NCBI GenBank assembly: GCA_947085825.1
Contig: CAMTXX010000075.1
Span: forward strand, 1 to 11,221
DNA length: 11,221 nt
Direction: 5' to 3'
Source: JAOUFP01 sp947085825
GTDB taxonomy: Bacteria; Nitrospirota; Thermodesulfovibrionia; Thermodesulfovibrionales; UBA6898
Part shown: piece after piece, positions 5,954-11,221 of the stretch
How the letters are laid out: every line of letters begins with the position of its first letter
How positions within the stretch are numbered: the first letter of the stretch is position 1
Translations under genes and position numbers: made by a program
Notes under the pieces: generated by a model
Databases searched by the model: none
The model's input: the letters and a program-made list of their open reading frames with translations, nothing else
Told to the model about the DNA's origin: nothing

Positions 5954-6214
5954 ATCAACATATTTGTGCTGTCAGCCTTTGCTTATGTTGTTTTTCCAGC
6001 AAGGCAAGATCAAAGAGTGAATTTGCAGCTTCTGCAACCTTATCAGCCCCCCCGGCTGAAAGTATATCTCATTACATTTTGAGCAAACATATGCAGCGAT
6101 TCCGGTCAGACTTACAGTCATTCCATTTCTCTCAAACTCCTGAGATATATATTTCCTGTGAAGCTTTCCTCCACATTCAGAACATGGCTCTTTGCTGATA
6201 TCTATCTTTTTCAT
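5954..6214 (-). pseudogene. YgiT/MqsA-type zinc-finger antitoxin, frameshifted at a G7 tract
   Basis: The start MKKIDISKEP at 6214 was chosen because GGAGAGG lies 8 nt upstream and the residues before it are not family-like. Two CxxC pairs (Cys11/Cys14 and Cys44/Cys47) form the zinc ribbon of YgiT/MqsA-type antitoxins, ending in YFQPGG. At seven consecutive G (6047-6053) the frame changes: as written it continues LIRLQKLQ and stops at 5972, whereas the neighbouring frame continues ADKVAEAANSLFDLALLEKQ to a TGA at 5954, which looks like the genuine helical tail. No toxin partner is recognisable upstream. It lies between two direct repeats. A homopolymer sequencing error or slippage are both possible. 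Confidence 0.7.
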
Positions 6215-6243
6215 GTCATTTTTCCTCTCCGTGTCGGCGATAT

Positions 6244-6261
6244 CCACCACGGCCGTTGTGG
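6244..6261. promoter_or_regulatory. Imperfect palindrome upstream of the zinc-finger antitoxin
   Basis: CCACCACGG and CCGTTGTGG form an 18-bp dyad with one mismatched pair, 30 nt upstream of the antitoxin start. MqsA-type antitoxins bind palindromes to repress themselves, so an operator is conceivable, but the sequence does not resemble the known MqsA box. Confidence 0.25.
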
Positions 6262-6280
6262 AATATATGCCGTCACTATA

Positions 6281-6402
6281 GGAGGGGTCAGGTTTTGTAT
6301 TGTTGTATTTGTGCATAAAGCATAGAGTGAAAAGTTCATGGTTTCAAAAAGCCGGCAGGCGGATACAATCTGGAAGTGTGTTAACGATGTGCTTTCCCTT
6401 GT
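6281..6402. repeat. Direct repeat of about 120 bp, right copy
   Basis: Second copy of the 5827-5946 repeat in the same orientation, beginning GGAGGGGTCAGG. It contains the start of a small plus-strand reading frame that is open here but broken in the left copy. The two copies bracket the zinc-finger antitoxin gene, so they may be ends of a small mobile unit or a segmental duplication. Confidence 0.85.
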
Positions 6403-6484
6403 AAGCCGTTTGATTCATCCCCATCTGGAAGGAATTTTAGCATATCTGATAAAAGACAGTAAAGAAAAGGTCGTCCTTCGCTGA
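6338..6484 (+). CDS. Small hypothetical protein starting inside the right direct repeat
   Basis: An open frame of 48 codons (MVSKSRQADTIWKCVNDVLS, LVSRLIHPHLEGILAYLIKD, SKEKVVLR). I do not recognise it. It looks like a compact helical peptide and would be the only intact plus-strand gene in the TA region. The left repeat copy carries the same beginning with ATA instead of ATG and a 2-base shortening that breaks the frame. A CTGAAGAAA/TTTTTTCAG hairpin-like stretch overlaps the stop codon. No clear ribosome site is visible, so it may be a remnant of a larger gene or non-coding. Confidence 0.3.
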   Translation: MVSKSRQADTIWKCVNDVLSLVSRLIHPHLEGILAYLIKDSKEKVVLR

Positions 6485-6566
6485 AGAAAACCTTTTTTTC
6501 AGGCGATATAACTTTATAATTTTCTGATCCGGCGTTTGCATGACCTGCCTCTCATGCAGCCCGGAT

Positions 6567-6866
6567 TCAGTAAACAGCCTCTAAATTCTTAAGACCCAAG
6601 AGATAGTCATCCGCCTCAAGGTTGCTCTCAACGCCAAATTCCGCCAGGATGTCCATCATCCGGCTTATTGATACACCGGCAAGTTTGGATGCCTTGCCAA
6701 GAGATGCGGTTCCTTTTTTGTATTCTTCGATGGCAAAATGCACCCTTCCCAGCTCCAATAGCTCCCTGACGGCCTTTGATATACCTTCCTTTTCCTCAGT
6801 TGCAAGCCACTTGACGAAATCGTAATCTTTTTTATCTATCCTAACGCTCATGGTCGTATAAGGCAT
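6567..6866 (-). CDS. UPF0175-family antitoxin of the PIN-domain pair
   Basis: A 99-residue protein. The N-terminal part (TMSVRIDKKDYDFVKWLATE) resembles a ribbon-helix-helix DNA-binding segment. The C-terminal half (KGTASLGKASKLAGVSISRM then MDILAEFGVE) is the UPF0175 helix-turn-helix pattern. The ATG at 6866 was chosen because GGAGGA lies 7 nt upstream, inside the last codons of the PIN gene; a longer frame upstream lacks a ribosome site and overlaps the PIN gene. UPF0175 proteins commonly accompany DUF3368/PIN toxins as antitoxins. Here the antitoxin follows the toxin by 4 nt, so its translation is coupled to toxin translation. It appears intact. Confidence 0.85.
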   Translation of the reverse strand: MPYTTMSVRIDKKDYDFVKWLATEEKEGISKAVRELLELGRVHFAIEEYKKGTASLGKASKLAGVSISRMMDILAEFGVESNLEADDYLLGLKNLEAVY

Positions 6867-6870
6867 AAAG

Positions 6871-7380
6871 TTATCCTCCTTTCTGAAGCTTAAGCCTGTC
6901 TTCCACCTGTTTAATAATAGCGTTACTGTACCTGCCATATTTTATAAGCAATTCCAGCTTTATCCTTGCGGTATTGATGTCAATTACTCCACGTTCCACC
7001 AGGCGAACTAAAATTGAAACAGCCGATGTAAAAGGGATTTTCAAAATCCTGCACGCTTTAATGGCGTTCCTATCATCAACTCCAATAATTTTTACCCGCT
7101 TATCGCGGGCCAATACGACGGCCTCTGCCTCGCCTCTTTCGATTGAGAAGTCTTGCATGAACTTATTGCACAAAACCATATTGGAGACTTCCGATACATT
7201 TATCTTCTTTTCACTTATCCTCTTTTGGATCAATAGGGCGTCAAAGCTGTCCTTTTTATGACCGCACTCCGCCTCAACTTTCCTGGGTATCATTATCTTT
7301 CCTTTATAATCGCTGATAAAGTAATCGAGAAGTTCAGCCTTGGCCAGCAATATGAGGGTAGATGAGTCAAATACAATCAT
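6871..7380 (-). CDS. PIN-domain (DUF3368-like) toxin
   Basis: A 169-residue predicted metal-dependent ribonuclease. PIN acidic residues are visible: Asp5 in IVFDSSTLI, Glu36 or Glu38 in KVEAE, Glu84 in ERGEAEAVVLA, and Asp102/Asp103 in GVDDRNAIK. The C-terminal part (ILVRLVERGVID, then IKYGRYSNAI) matches the DUF3368 pattern. PIN toxins of TA pairs cleave RNA, and the UPF0175 protein just downstream is the likely antitoxin. A good promoter lies 11 nt upstream of the ATG with no Shine-Dalgarno between, suggesting leaderless expression of the toxin, while the antitoxin has a strong ribosome site. It appears intact. Other PIN substrates cannot be excluded. Confidence 0.87.
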   Translation of the reverse strand: MIVFDSSTLILLAKAELLDYFISDYKGKIMIPRKVEAECGHKKDSFDALLIQKRISEKKINVSEVSNMVLCNKFMQDFSIERGEAEAVVLARDKRVKIIGVDDRNAIKACRILKIPFTSAVSILVRLVERGVIDINTARIKLELLIKYGRYSNAIIKQVEDRLKLQKGG

Positions 7381-7391
7381 GATTACAATTT

Positions 7392-7420
7392 ATTATACTT
7401 GCAATAAAGGCTAAAGACAA
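7392..7420 (-). promoter_or_regulatory. Sigma-70-like promoter of the PIN/UPF0175 operon
   Basis: On the minus strand TTGTCT (7415-7420) and a perfect TATAAT (7392-7397) are separated by 17 nt. The -10 box ends 11 nt before the PIN ATG, so the leader would be about 0-6 nt long. Confidence 0.7.
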
Positions 7421-7501
7421 GATAATTATTTCTCAAAGTTACCGCGATAAACCTCCAGGCGGAGGAAGTGGCCAAAGAGCTCGAGTCGGTACGCTCATTA
7501 T

Positions 7502-7750
7502 CATGAATGTTGTGAGGCGGAGGTCATCACCGTCGCGCTCGAGCAGAAGGCCGATTGGGTACTTCCTGATGATCAGGATGCGCGTCGCTATGGGTTGAAA
7601 GTCATTGGGACTCTTGGTTTGCTTGCCTGGGCCAGAAAGAAGGGATTCATCAGCAGCCTGAAACGGGAGGTTGAGAAACTTCGCGACGCGGGAATTTACG
7701 CAACAGACGAGTTGGTGGATGGTTTGCTGCGCGAAGCAGGAGAAGCATAA
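7502..7750 (+). pseudogene. C-terminal remnant of a second DUF3368/PIN toxin
   Basis: This plus-strand frame without a proper start reads EAEVITVALEQKADWVLPDD, QDARRYGLKVIGTLGLLAWA, RKKGFISSLKREVEKLRDAG and so on to a TAA at 7748-7750. It covers the GEAE motif (first Gly replaced by Cys), the DD motif and the C-terminal helices of a DUF3368 protein. The N-terminal half with the first catalytic Asp is missing. It is GC-richer than the neighbouring PIN gene and on the opposite strand, so it is not a duplicate of it but debris of an independently acquired module. The sequence upstream (7441-7500) might contain antitoxin debris that I cannot identify. Confidence 0.75.
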
Positions 7751-7978
7751 TATTTCAACTTGCGTTGCCTTGTGCTTCAGCCGCCCATCCTTGCGGAATC
7801 CCCTTGACAGGAGAACCATAGGATGTCCCCAAGTTCCTCTATGCGACCGTCAGCAGGTTGGCGAGTGCTCAAGAGCAAATATCAAATAACAAGACCTGAC
7901 CCTATAGGCTCCTAAACGGGTACGCTACCAAAGATTTGCCCCCCCCTTCCTTTTCTGCACCAGTGTATTGTTCCACCC
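7751..7978. other. Gene-free stretch between two TA modules
   Basis: I see no gene here. It contains a CCTGACCC motif at about 7889-7899 shared with other edges in this window, two runs of seven or more pyrimidines including C7 at about 7939-7945, and a stretch around 7804-7840 (CATAGGATGTCCCCAAG) that looks like dispersed repeat sequence. Probably the junction of inserted segments. Confidence 0.4.
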
Positions 7979-8338
7979 CTATTTTCTATCTATAAACAAT
8001 GTATCTATCGTCTTCAGAACTTCATTGAATAGCGCGGGTTTCAAGCAACCTATTTTTTTAAGGATGATGGCCTGCTCTATGTTTGCAATTGCATCAACCC
8101 GTATTTTGCTGGTTAGTTTCAGGTGTCCTTCCTCCAATGATGCCGTTGTTATAGTATGGCCATATTCTGATTCTTCAAGATTACTGGTGATAGCGCAGAC
8201 AATAACATCTGCATATTTGCGATTATAGCTATTTTTTGAAAGGACAAGTATCGGCCGAACTTTAAAATCGGCCAGGTTTGAAAAGGGGAATTTAGTCAGG
8301 ACGATATCTCTTTGCTTATAGGTAACTTTCCCAGACAT
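7979..8338 (-). CDS. PemK/MazF-family toxin
   Basis: A 119-residue predicted sequence-specific mRNA interferase. The N-terminal QRDIVLTKFPFS strand, the conserved RP (Arg29-Pro30) in KVRPILVLS, the ITS at about 50-52, and the SKIRVD segment at about 77-82 match PemK/MazF proteins, and the length is normal. The ATG lies inside the last codons of the upstream antitoxin gene (23-nt overlap), so translation is coupled. The module appears intact and is the best candidate for an active TA pair here together with the PIN pair. Confidence 0.9.
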   Translation of the reverse strand: MSGKVTYKQRDIVLTKFPFSNLADFKVRPILVLSKNSYNRKYADVIVCAITSNLEESEYGHTITTASLEEGHLKLTSKIRVDAIANIEQAIILKKIGCLKPALFNEVLKTIDTLFIDRK

Positions 8339-8531
8339 CGTCCTTTTCTTCTTTCCAGACCTCTGCGAATTTCTTTTCAGAAGCCAGTCTCAGTACCTTC
8401 ATGTCTTCGGCCCTTTCTTCTTCAACTCCTTTTCTGAAGTAATGGATCAGGTCGTAAATCTCCGGGAGCTTGTCCTTTGGAATACCTTGCAGCTCGGCTT
8501 GAATCTTATGTTCAACTGATAAATTGCCCAT
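8316..8531 (-). CDS. Antitoxin of the PemK/MazF pair
   Basis: A 71-residue charged, mostly helical protein. The N-terminal part (HKIQAELQGIPKDKLPEIYD) resembles DUF2281-like antitoxins, and the acidic C-terminal part (FAEVWKEEKDDVWESYL) is a typical toxin-binding tail of PemK partners. The ATG is preceded by GGAGGAG at 3-nt spacing. It comes first in the pair and overlaps the toxin by 23 nt. By analogy with MazE it would neutralise the toxin and repress the promoter, though no clear DNA-binding motif is visible in so short a protein. Confidence 0.85.
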   Translation of the reverse strand: MGNLSVEHKIQAELQGIPKDKLPEIYDLIHYFRKGVEEERAEDMKVLRLASEKKFAEVWKEEKDDVWESYL

Positions 8532-8569
8532 TTCTCCTCCTAAATAAAGGCTATTTCAACTGTCGTGAT

Positions 8570-8578
8570 ATTATACCA
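8570..8578 (-). promoter_or_regulatory. Extended -10 promoter of the MazEF-like pair
   Basis: TGGTATAAT on the minus strand combines a TGn extension with a perfect TATAAT. There is no good -35 at 17 nt, which suits an extended -10 promoter. It would give a leader of about 30 nt ending in the strong ribosome site of the antitoxin. Confidence 0.55.
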
Positions 8579-8701
8579 TATTTACAAAGGGGAAACCCAA
8601 TTATTCCCTTGGGCTCTGTGCACCAACGTTATATAGTGTTCTCCTGGCGCAATGAAGAATATCCGTCGCCAATGAAAGCCGCTTACGGATGAATCTGCCG
8701 A

Positions 8702-9289
8702 TCAACTCAACAACAAGATGCCTTCTCGTAACGAGTGGATTTTGTACGTTGCGACGTCGGACACGACCTCTCTTTCAGAGTCTGTCAGGTAATGACACCT
8801 CACGGCAACTCCCGCATTTTTTGCCGCCAGCATGTCTGAATCCTTATCGCCGATCATGATTGAGCGTTGCAGATTGAGCCCGTGCTTTTTTGCGGCACGC
8901 AACAGCATTCCAGGATTTGGTTTCCGATCAAACGAATCTTTCTTGTAGTCCCCAACGCCATGCTCCGGATGATAGGGGCAATGGAAGACATCGGTAATCG
9001 GTGCTTCATCGCTCTCGAATAGCAACAGATCCGACAAGGACGACTGTGTACCCTCAATCTGGGACGATAGCAGCGCCTCCTTTCGGACATAGATGTACAG
9101 AAATAGCGGTGTGTCAGGCAGGATCGAGGTTACGCCATCCAGACGGCCTATCGCCCTGTTGGCCTCGTCAATCAGTCCGGAAAACCTGTCCAGTTCCAAC
9201 GGCGGGCCAGGCTGCTCGAAACCATCGGGATTGCATAGTAGACCACCAACCATCCCAATGGCGGGGTCGCTTTCCAGCACCTCCATCAA
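8702..9289 (-). CDS. Chimeric ORF: GT2 fragment, Fic N-terminal domain, GmhB-like HAD C-terminal half
   Basis: This single open frame of 195 codons contains pieces of three unrelated genes. Residues 1-28 (MEVLESDPAIGMVGGLLCNP) continue the upstream GT2 glycosyltransferase after a one-base frameshift. Residues 29-97 (PPLELDRFSGLIDEANRAIG to SSQIEGTQSSLSDLLLFE) are the Fic_N domain that precedes the catalytic HPFxxGNGR core of Fic proteins; that core is absent. Residues 98-195 (VFHCPYHPEHGVGDYKK, DRKPNPGML, IGDKDSDMLAAKNAGV) are the C-terminal half of D,D-heptose bisphosphate phosphatase (GmhB-like HAD); the N-terminal DxD nucleophile is missing and the family's second Cys pair reads SFD. No part is complete, so enzymatic activity is unlikely, yet the frame is open. 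The apparent start is a TTG overlapping the GT2 stop, so translation would need re-initiation. Confidence 0.8.
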   Translation of the reverse strand: MMEVLESDPAIGMVGGLLCNPDGFEQPGPPLELDRFSGLIDEANRAIGRLDGVTSILPDTPLFLYIYVRKEALLSSQIEGTQSSLSDLLLFESDEAPITDVFHCPYHPEHGVGDYKKDSFDRKPNPGMLLRAAKKHGLNLQRSIMIGDKDSDMLAAKNAGVAVRCHYLTDSEREVVSDVATYKIHSLREGILLLS

Positions 9290-9588
9290 CGCAAAGCACC
9301 GGGGGTGAGTACGCTGTCAGGGTTGATGAACAACACTGTGTCGGCATTAGAAGCACGCGCGCCGACATTGCAAGCCGAGGCAAAACCGGGATTCTTGCCA
9401 TTCCTTATGATGCAAAGGCGGCAATCCGAAATCGAGGCTTCCAGATACGCCAGACTCTCGTCCCTGGAGGCGTTATCCACCACGATGATCTCGACATCCA
9501 ACTGGCAAGCCAGTAAGGAATCGACGCAGCCGCGCAACAGCGGGCCGGCGTTGTAGTTGACGATGATGACGGAAAGGGCAGCGCTCAT
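9286..9588 (-). CDS. Family-2 glycosyltransferase, N-terminal part, cut by a frameshift
   Basis: A WbbL/rhamnosyltransferase-like GT2 enzyme that would transfer a sugar from a nucleotide donor to a lipid-linked glycan at the cytoplasmic membrane. Visible are LSVIIVNYN (5-13), VVDNAS (36-41), NPGFASACN (66-74) and the DxD-equivalent INPDS (88-92). The frame stops at residue 100. Its continuation LMEVLESDPAIGMVGG follows one base out of frame at 9289, consistent with loss of one T in GCGT(T)TGATG. Even with the frame restored only about 128 of the usual 280-300 residues exist before the Fic segment. The ATG overlaps the stop of the GT4 gene (ATGA). Confidence 0.85.
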   Translation of the reverse strand: MSAALSVIIVNYNAGPLLRGCVDSLLACQLDVEIIVVDNASRDESLAYLEASISDCRLCIIRNGKNPGFASACNVGARASNADTVLFINPDSVLTPGALR

Positions 9589-10997
9589 ATTTCTCGATTG
9601 ATTACGTCGTGAATCGGTCTGCGGGTAAGTAAGCGCTTTATCGAACGACGCACAGCATAAGGTATTACATAATTAACCCATCGCATCGCCGGATTCATAT
9701 ACAAACTCCAGAGTGCATGAGTTAGGGAATTACGCCAAGTGCTCCTGTTATCCTTTGACCCGCTAATGATCTGCGCGGTATTCAACTGAGGTATCAGGGT
9801 TTCGACGTTGTCAACGATTTTCAAATCCCGTGACACGATGCGCATGTAATCACGGGCATAGAAATCAAGCTTGGCTTTATCCACGGCAAAAATGGGTGCC
9901 GTTATCGGCCGCCCCGCCGATAACGCCTTAATGAACGCATTGATCTGGCTGAGCAATTCGCTTGCCGGGGTTAAATGGTTAAAGAGAAGCGTGTTTACGC
10001 GACCAGAGAGCCGTTCGGGGAATGCACCGATATTTGGCGCAATAATCGGCAACCCGGAGTCCAGAGCATAGCTCAGGGTGTAACTGTACGTTTCTGGCCA
10101 TTGCGCAGGGAAGAAAACTATATCCAACCCATGCTTCTGAATCAAACTTTTCAAATCCTTGCTTTTATATGGTCCGGTTGTTTTGATTGCTTTCAACGAT
10201 CTGTACGCATATCCGATTAATTTGAACTCAAGGGGTGAATTTAAGCTTTTTGCATTCTCAGCAATCTGCTCAAGAAGGTCCGCCCCTTTTTCACGCCCGA
10301 TCGCACCCAGAACCCCGATTGTGTAAATCTCTTTTTCCGTGAAAATGGAGGGTTTTCTGCTTACGGTCAGTTGTGCTTCAATGTGAGGTGCAATGACTGC
10401 ATTGGCCGGTTCATACACATGATCGAAAAGTGTTTTTGTTGCATTGGAAGGGAAAATGACACAGCTGGCGCCTTCAATCAGCCGACGAAATTGCGCTTGC
10501 CAATTTGCCGGAGTCATCCCTTGCGGCAAAGGATACAAGGGGTTGCGTTGTGTGTCAGAATAGAATCCCGGGTACTGTCCATTTTCATCGGTGAGCGTTG
10601 GATTGCCATTCAGCCAATAATAATCGTGCGCAGTAAGAAGGTGCGCCACGCCCAGATCGTAAGGCAAATCGAGTATTTCCGATTCAAGCCCGGTCGTGTG
10701 GTGGATGTGAACTGCGCTTACACCGATGGATTTCAACAAATCGACCATGGCGCCATATTCTTTCGGCACCTGGAAAATCAGTTTGTCTGCATAGCCGCCT
10801 ATCCCAAGACTAATGCTGACCGCGCCGTCTTCCCCGTATGGGGCAAGAAGGATATGGGCGGCTTGCTGGGAAAAGTACTGCGCGAGTTCCTCAACATGTT
10901 GCCCGACCCCTCCCCCAATCGCATGTGAAATATGAAGGACTTTTGGCACAGCGGTGATAGCCAAAAGCTGGATATGGCGTTCTACTCGGGCAATCAA
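9585..10997 (-). CDS. Family-4-type glycosyltransferase (GT-B fold)
   Basis: A 470-codon frame encoding a GT-B glycosyltransferase, probably acting in LPS or EPS assembly on the cytoplasmic side. The N-terminal glycine loop is HISHAIGGGVGQHVEEL (about 23-39), the central linker has GVLGAIGREKGADLL (228-242), and the donor-site region has PETYSYTLSYALDSGLPIIA (301-320), matching the E-x7-E-type segment of the family. The first 10-16 codons (TTG start, MIARVERHIQ) are antisense to the adjoining transposase fragment and are not family-like; a GTG at 10949 (VPKVLHIS) is a more natural start, but neither has a ribosome site. The original 5' end was therefore probably lost at the transposase junction. 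The stop overlaps GT2 by ATGA. Confidence 0.85.
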   Translation of the reverse strand: MIARVERHIQLLAITAVPKVLHISHAIGGGVGQHVEELAQYFSQQAAHILLAPYGEDGAVSISLGIGGYADKLIFQVPKEYGAMVDLLKSIGVSAVHIHHTTGLESEILDLPYDLGVAHLLTAHDYYWLNGNPTLTDENGQYPGFYSDTQRNPLYPLPQGMTPANWQAQFRRLIEGASCVIFPSNATKTLFDHVYEPANAVIAPHIEAQLTVSRKPSIFTEKEIYTIGVLGAIGREKGADLLEQIAENAKSLNSPLEFKLIGYAYRSLKAIKTTGPYKSKDLKSLIQKHGLDIVFFPAQWPETYSYTLSYALDSGLPIIAPNIGAFPERLSGRVNTLLFNHLTPASELLSQINAFIKALSAGRPITAPIFAVDKAKLDFYARDYMRIVSRDLKIVDNVETLIPQLNTAQIISGSKDNRSTWRNSLTHALWSLYMNPAMRWVNYVIPYAVRRSIKRLLTRRPIHDVINREI

Positions 10998-11221
10998 GAT
11001 GGTGGCCTATCGAGCGGAGACCGCAATGGCATCACTTGTGCGTGAGAGGATGTCGCATCCCGATGAAGCGAGGAGCCTGTTTCGCGCGCTTTATGCGGCC
11101 GAGGCGGACATCCTTCCCGATTCGGCGACGGGAACACTGACGGTGAGGTTGCATCACTTGGCTAATCGGGGCAGTGCTGAAGTAATCCGTCATCTCTGCA
11201 GCGAGCTTAATTCCACGGAAA
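10984..11221 (+). pseudogene. Transposase C-terminal fragment, running off the right edge
   Basis: The plus-strand frame reads TRAIKMVAYRAETAMASLVR, ERMSHPDEARSLFRALYAAE, ADILPDSATGTLTVRLHHLA and on to the window edge. This resembles the C-terminal part of a family of large transposase-like proteins; I cannot name the IS family with confidence. The N-terminal catalytic part is absent because the glycosyltransferase gene abuts at about 10,950-10,983. The stop codon lies outside the window. It is GC-rich compared with the glycosyltransferase, consistent with a foreign insertion. Confidence 0.65.

Noticed and set aside
6481..6502. Intrinsic terminator after the small plus-strand frame
   Set aside because: The CTGAAGAAA/TTTTTTCAG stem has only AT-rich pairs with a mismatch and no clean T-run after it; too weak to call.
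7439..7819. A 126-codon minus-strand frame
   Set aside because: It is antisense to the DUF3368/PIN remnant, whose plus-strand translation has clear family motifs; the minus translation shows none.
8477..8692. A 71-codon plus-strand frame
   Set aside because: It is antisense to the antitoxin start, its ribosome site and promoter, and has no recognisable motifs.
9001..9516. A long plus-strand frame opposite the chimera and GT2
   Set aside because: The minus strand carries unmistakable GT2, Fic_N and HAD motifs; the plus translation is Arg/Pro/Ser-rich and typical of an antisense frame in GC-rich DNA.
10371..10928. A 185-codon plus-strand frame opposite the GT4-type gene
   Set aside because: It is an antisense shadow of a gene with clear GT-B motifs and has no motifs of its own.

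Overview
The window looks like the chromosome of an uncultivated Gram-negative bacterium. The operon style and protein flavour resemble Nitrospirota or Thermodesulfobacteriota, but this is inference; no rRNA or other taxonomic marker is present. Nearly every gene is on the minus strand, so the window reads from right to left. Base composition changes along it: the left two thirds are AT-rich, while about 8,700-9,600 and the right edge are visibly GC-richer, suggesting a mosaic.

Right part (about 8,700-11,221): remains of a surface-glycan (LPS/EPS) gene cluster. A transposase fragment on the plus strand runs off the right edge and abuts the 5' end of a family-4-type glycosyltransferase. That gene overlaps a family-2 glycosyltransferase by ATGA. 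The GT2 gene has a one-base frameshift, and its continuation is fused in one frame to the N-terminal domain of a Fic protein and then to the C-terminal half of a GmhB-like HAD phosphatase. This is an open chimera of three gene fragments.

Middle (about 4,950-8,600): a dense toxin-antitoxin (TA) island of intact and decayed modules. Intact are a MazEF/PemIK-like pair (7979-8531) and a PIN-domain/UPF0175 pair (6567-7380). Decayed are a MazF-like toxin with an internal deletion beside an intact antitoxin (5145-5649), a HicA-like remnant (4964-5110), a HicA C-terminal scrap (5761-5826), a YgiT/MqsA-type zinc-finger antitoxin frameshifted at a G7 tract (5954-6214), and the C-terminal part of a second DUF3368-type PIN toxin on the plus strand (7502-7750). 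Two direct repeats of about 120 bp (about 90% identical by eye) flank the zinc-finger gene, and a CCTGACCC-like motif recurs at element edges.

Left part (1-4,840): a polysaccharide operon with its own regulators. A winged-helix protein with a C-terminal nucleotide-binding-like domain is transcribed from a promoter overlapped by a perfect dyad. It overlaps a NusG/UpxY-like antiterminator by ATGA. The antiterminator reading frame begins with five out-of-frame 7-bp repeats, a candidate phase switch, and ends in a second 7-bp-periodic array. Next come UDP-glucose 6-dehydrogenase, the first residues of a truncated SDR gene (probably UDP-glucuronate decarboxylase), an AAA+/DUF4143 ATPase where the rest of that gene would be, a frameshifted Wzz-type chain-length protein, and the start of a ComEA-like helix-hairpin-helix protein.

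Together the window suggests a glycan locus whose expression is set by a dedicated regulator and antiterminator, heavily remodelled by mobile repeats, TA modules and gene fusion. Some frameshifts may be sequencing or assembly errors, which cannot be excluded here.
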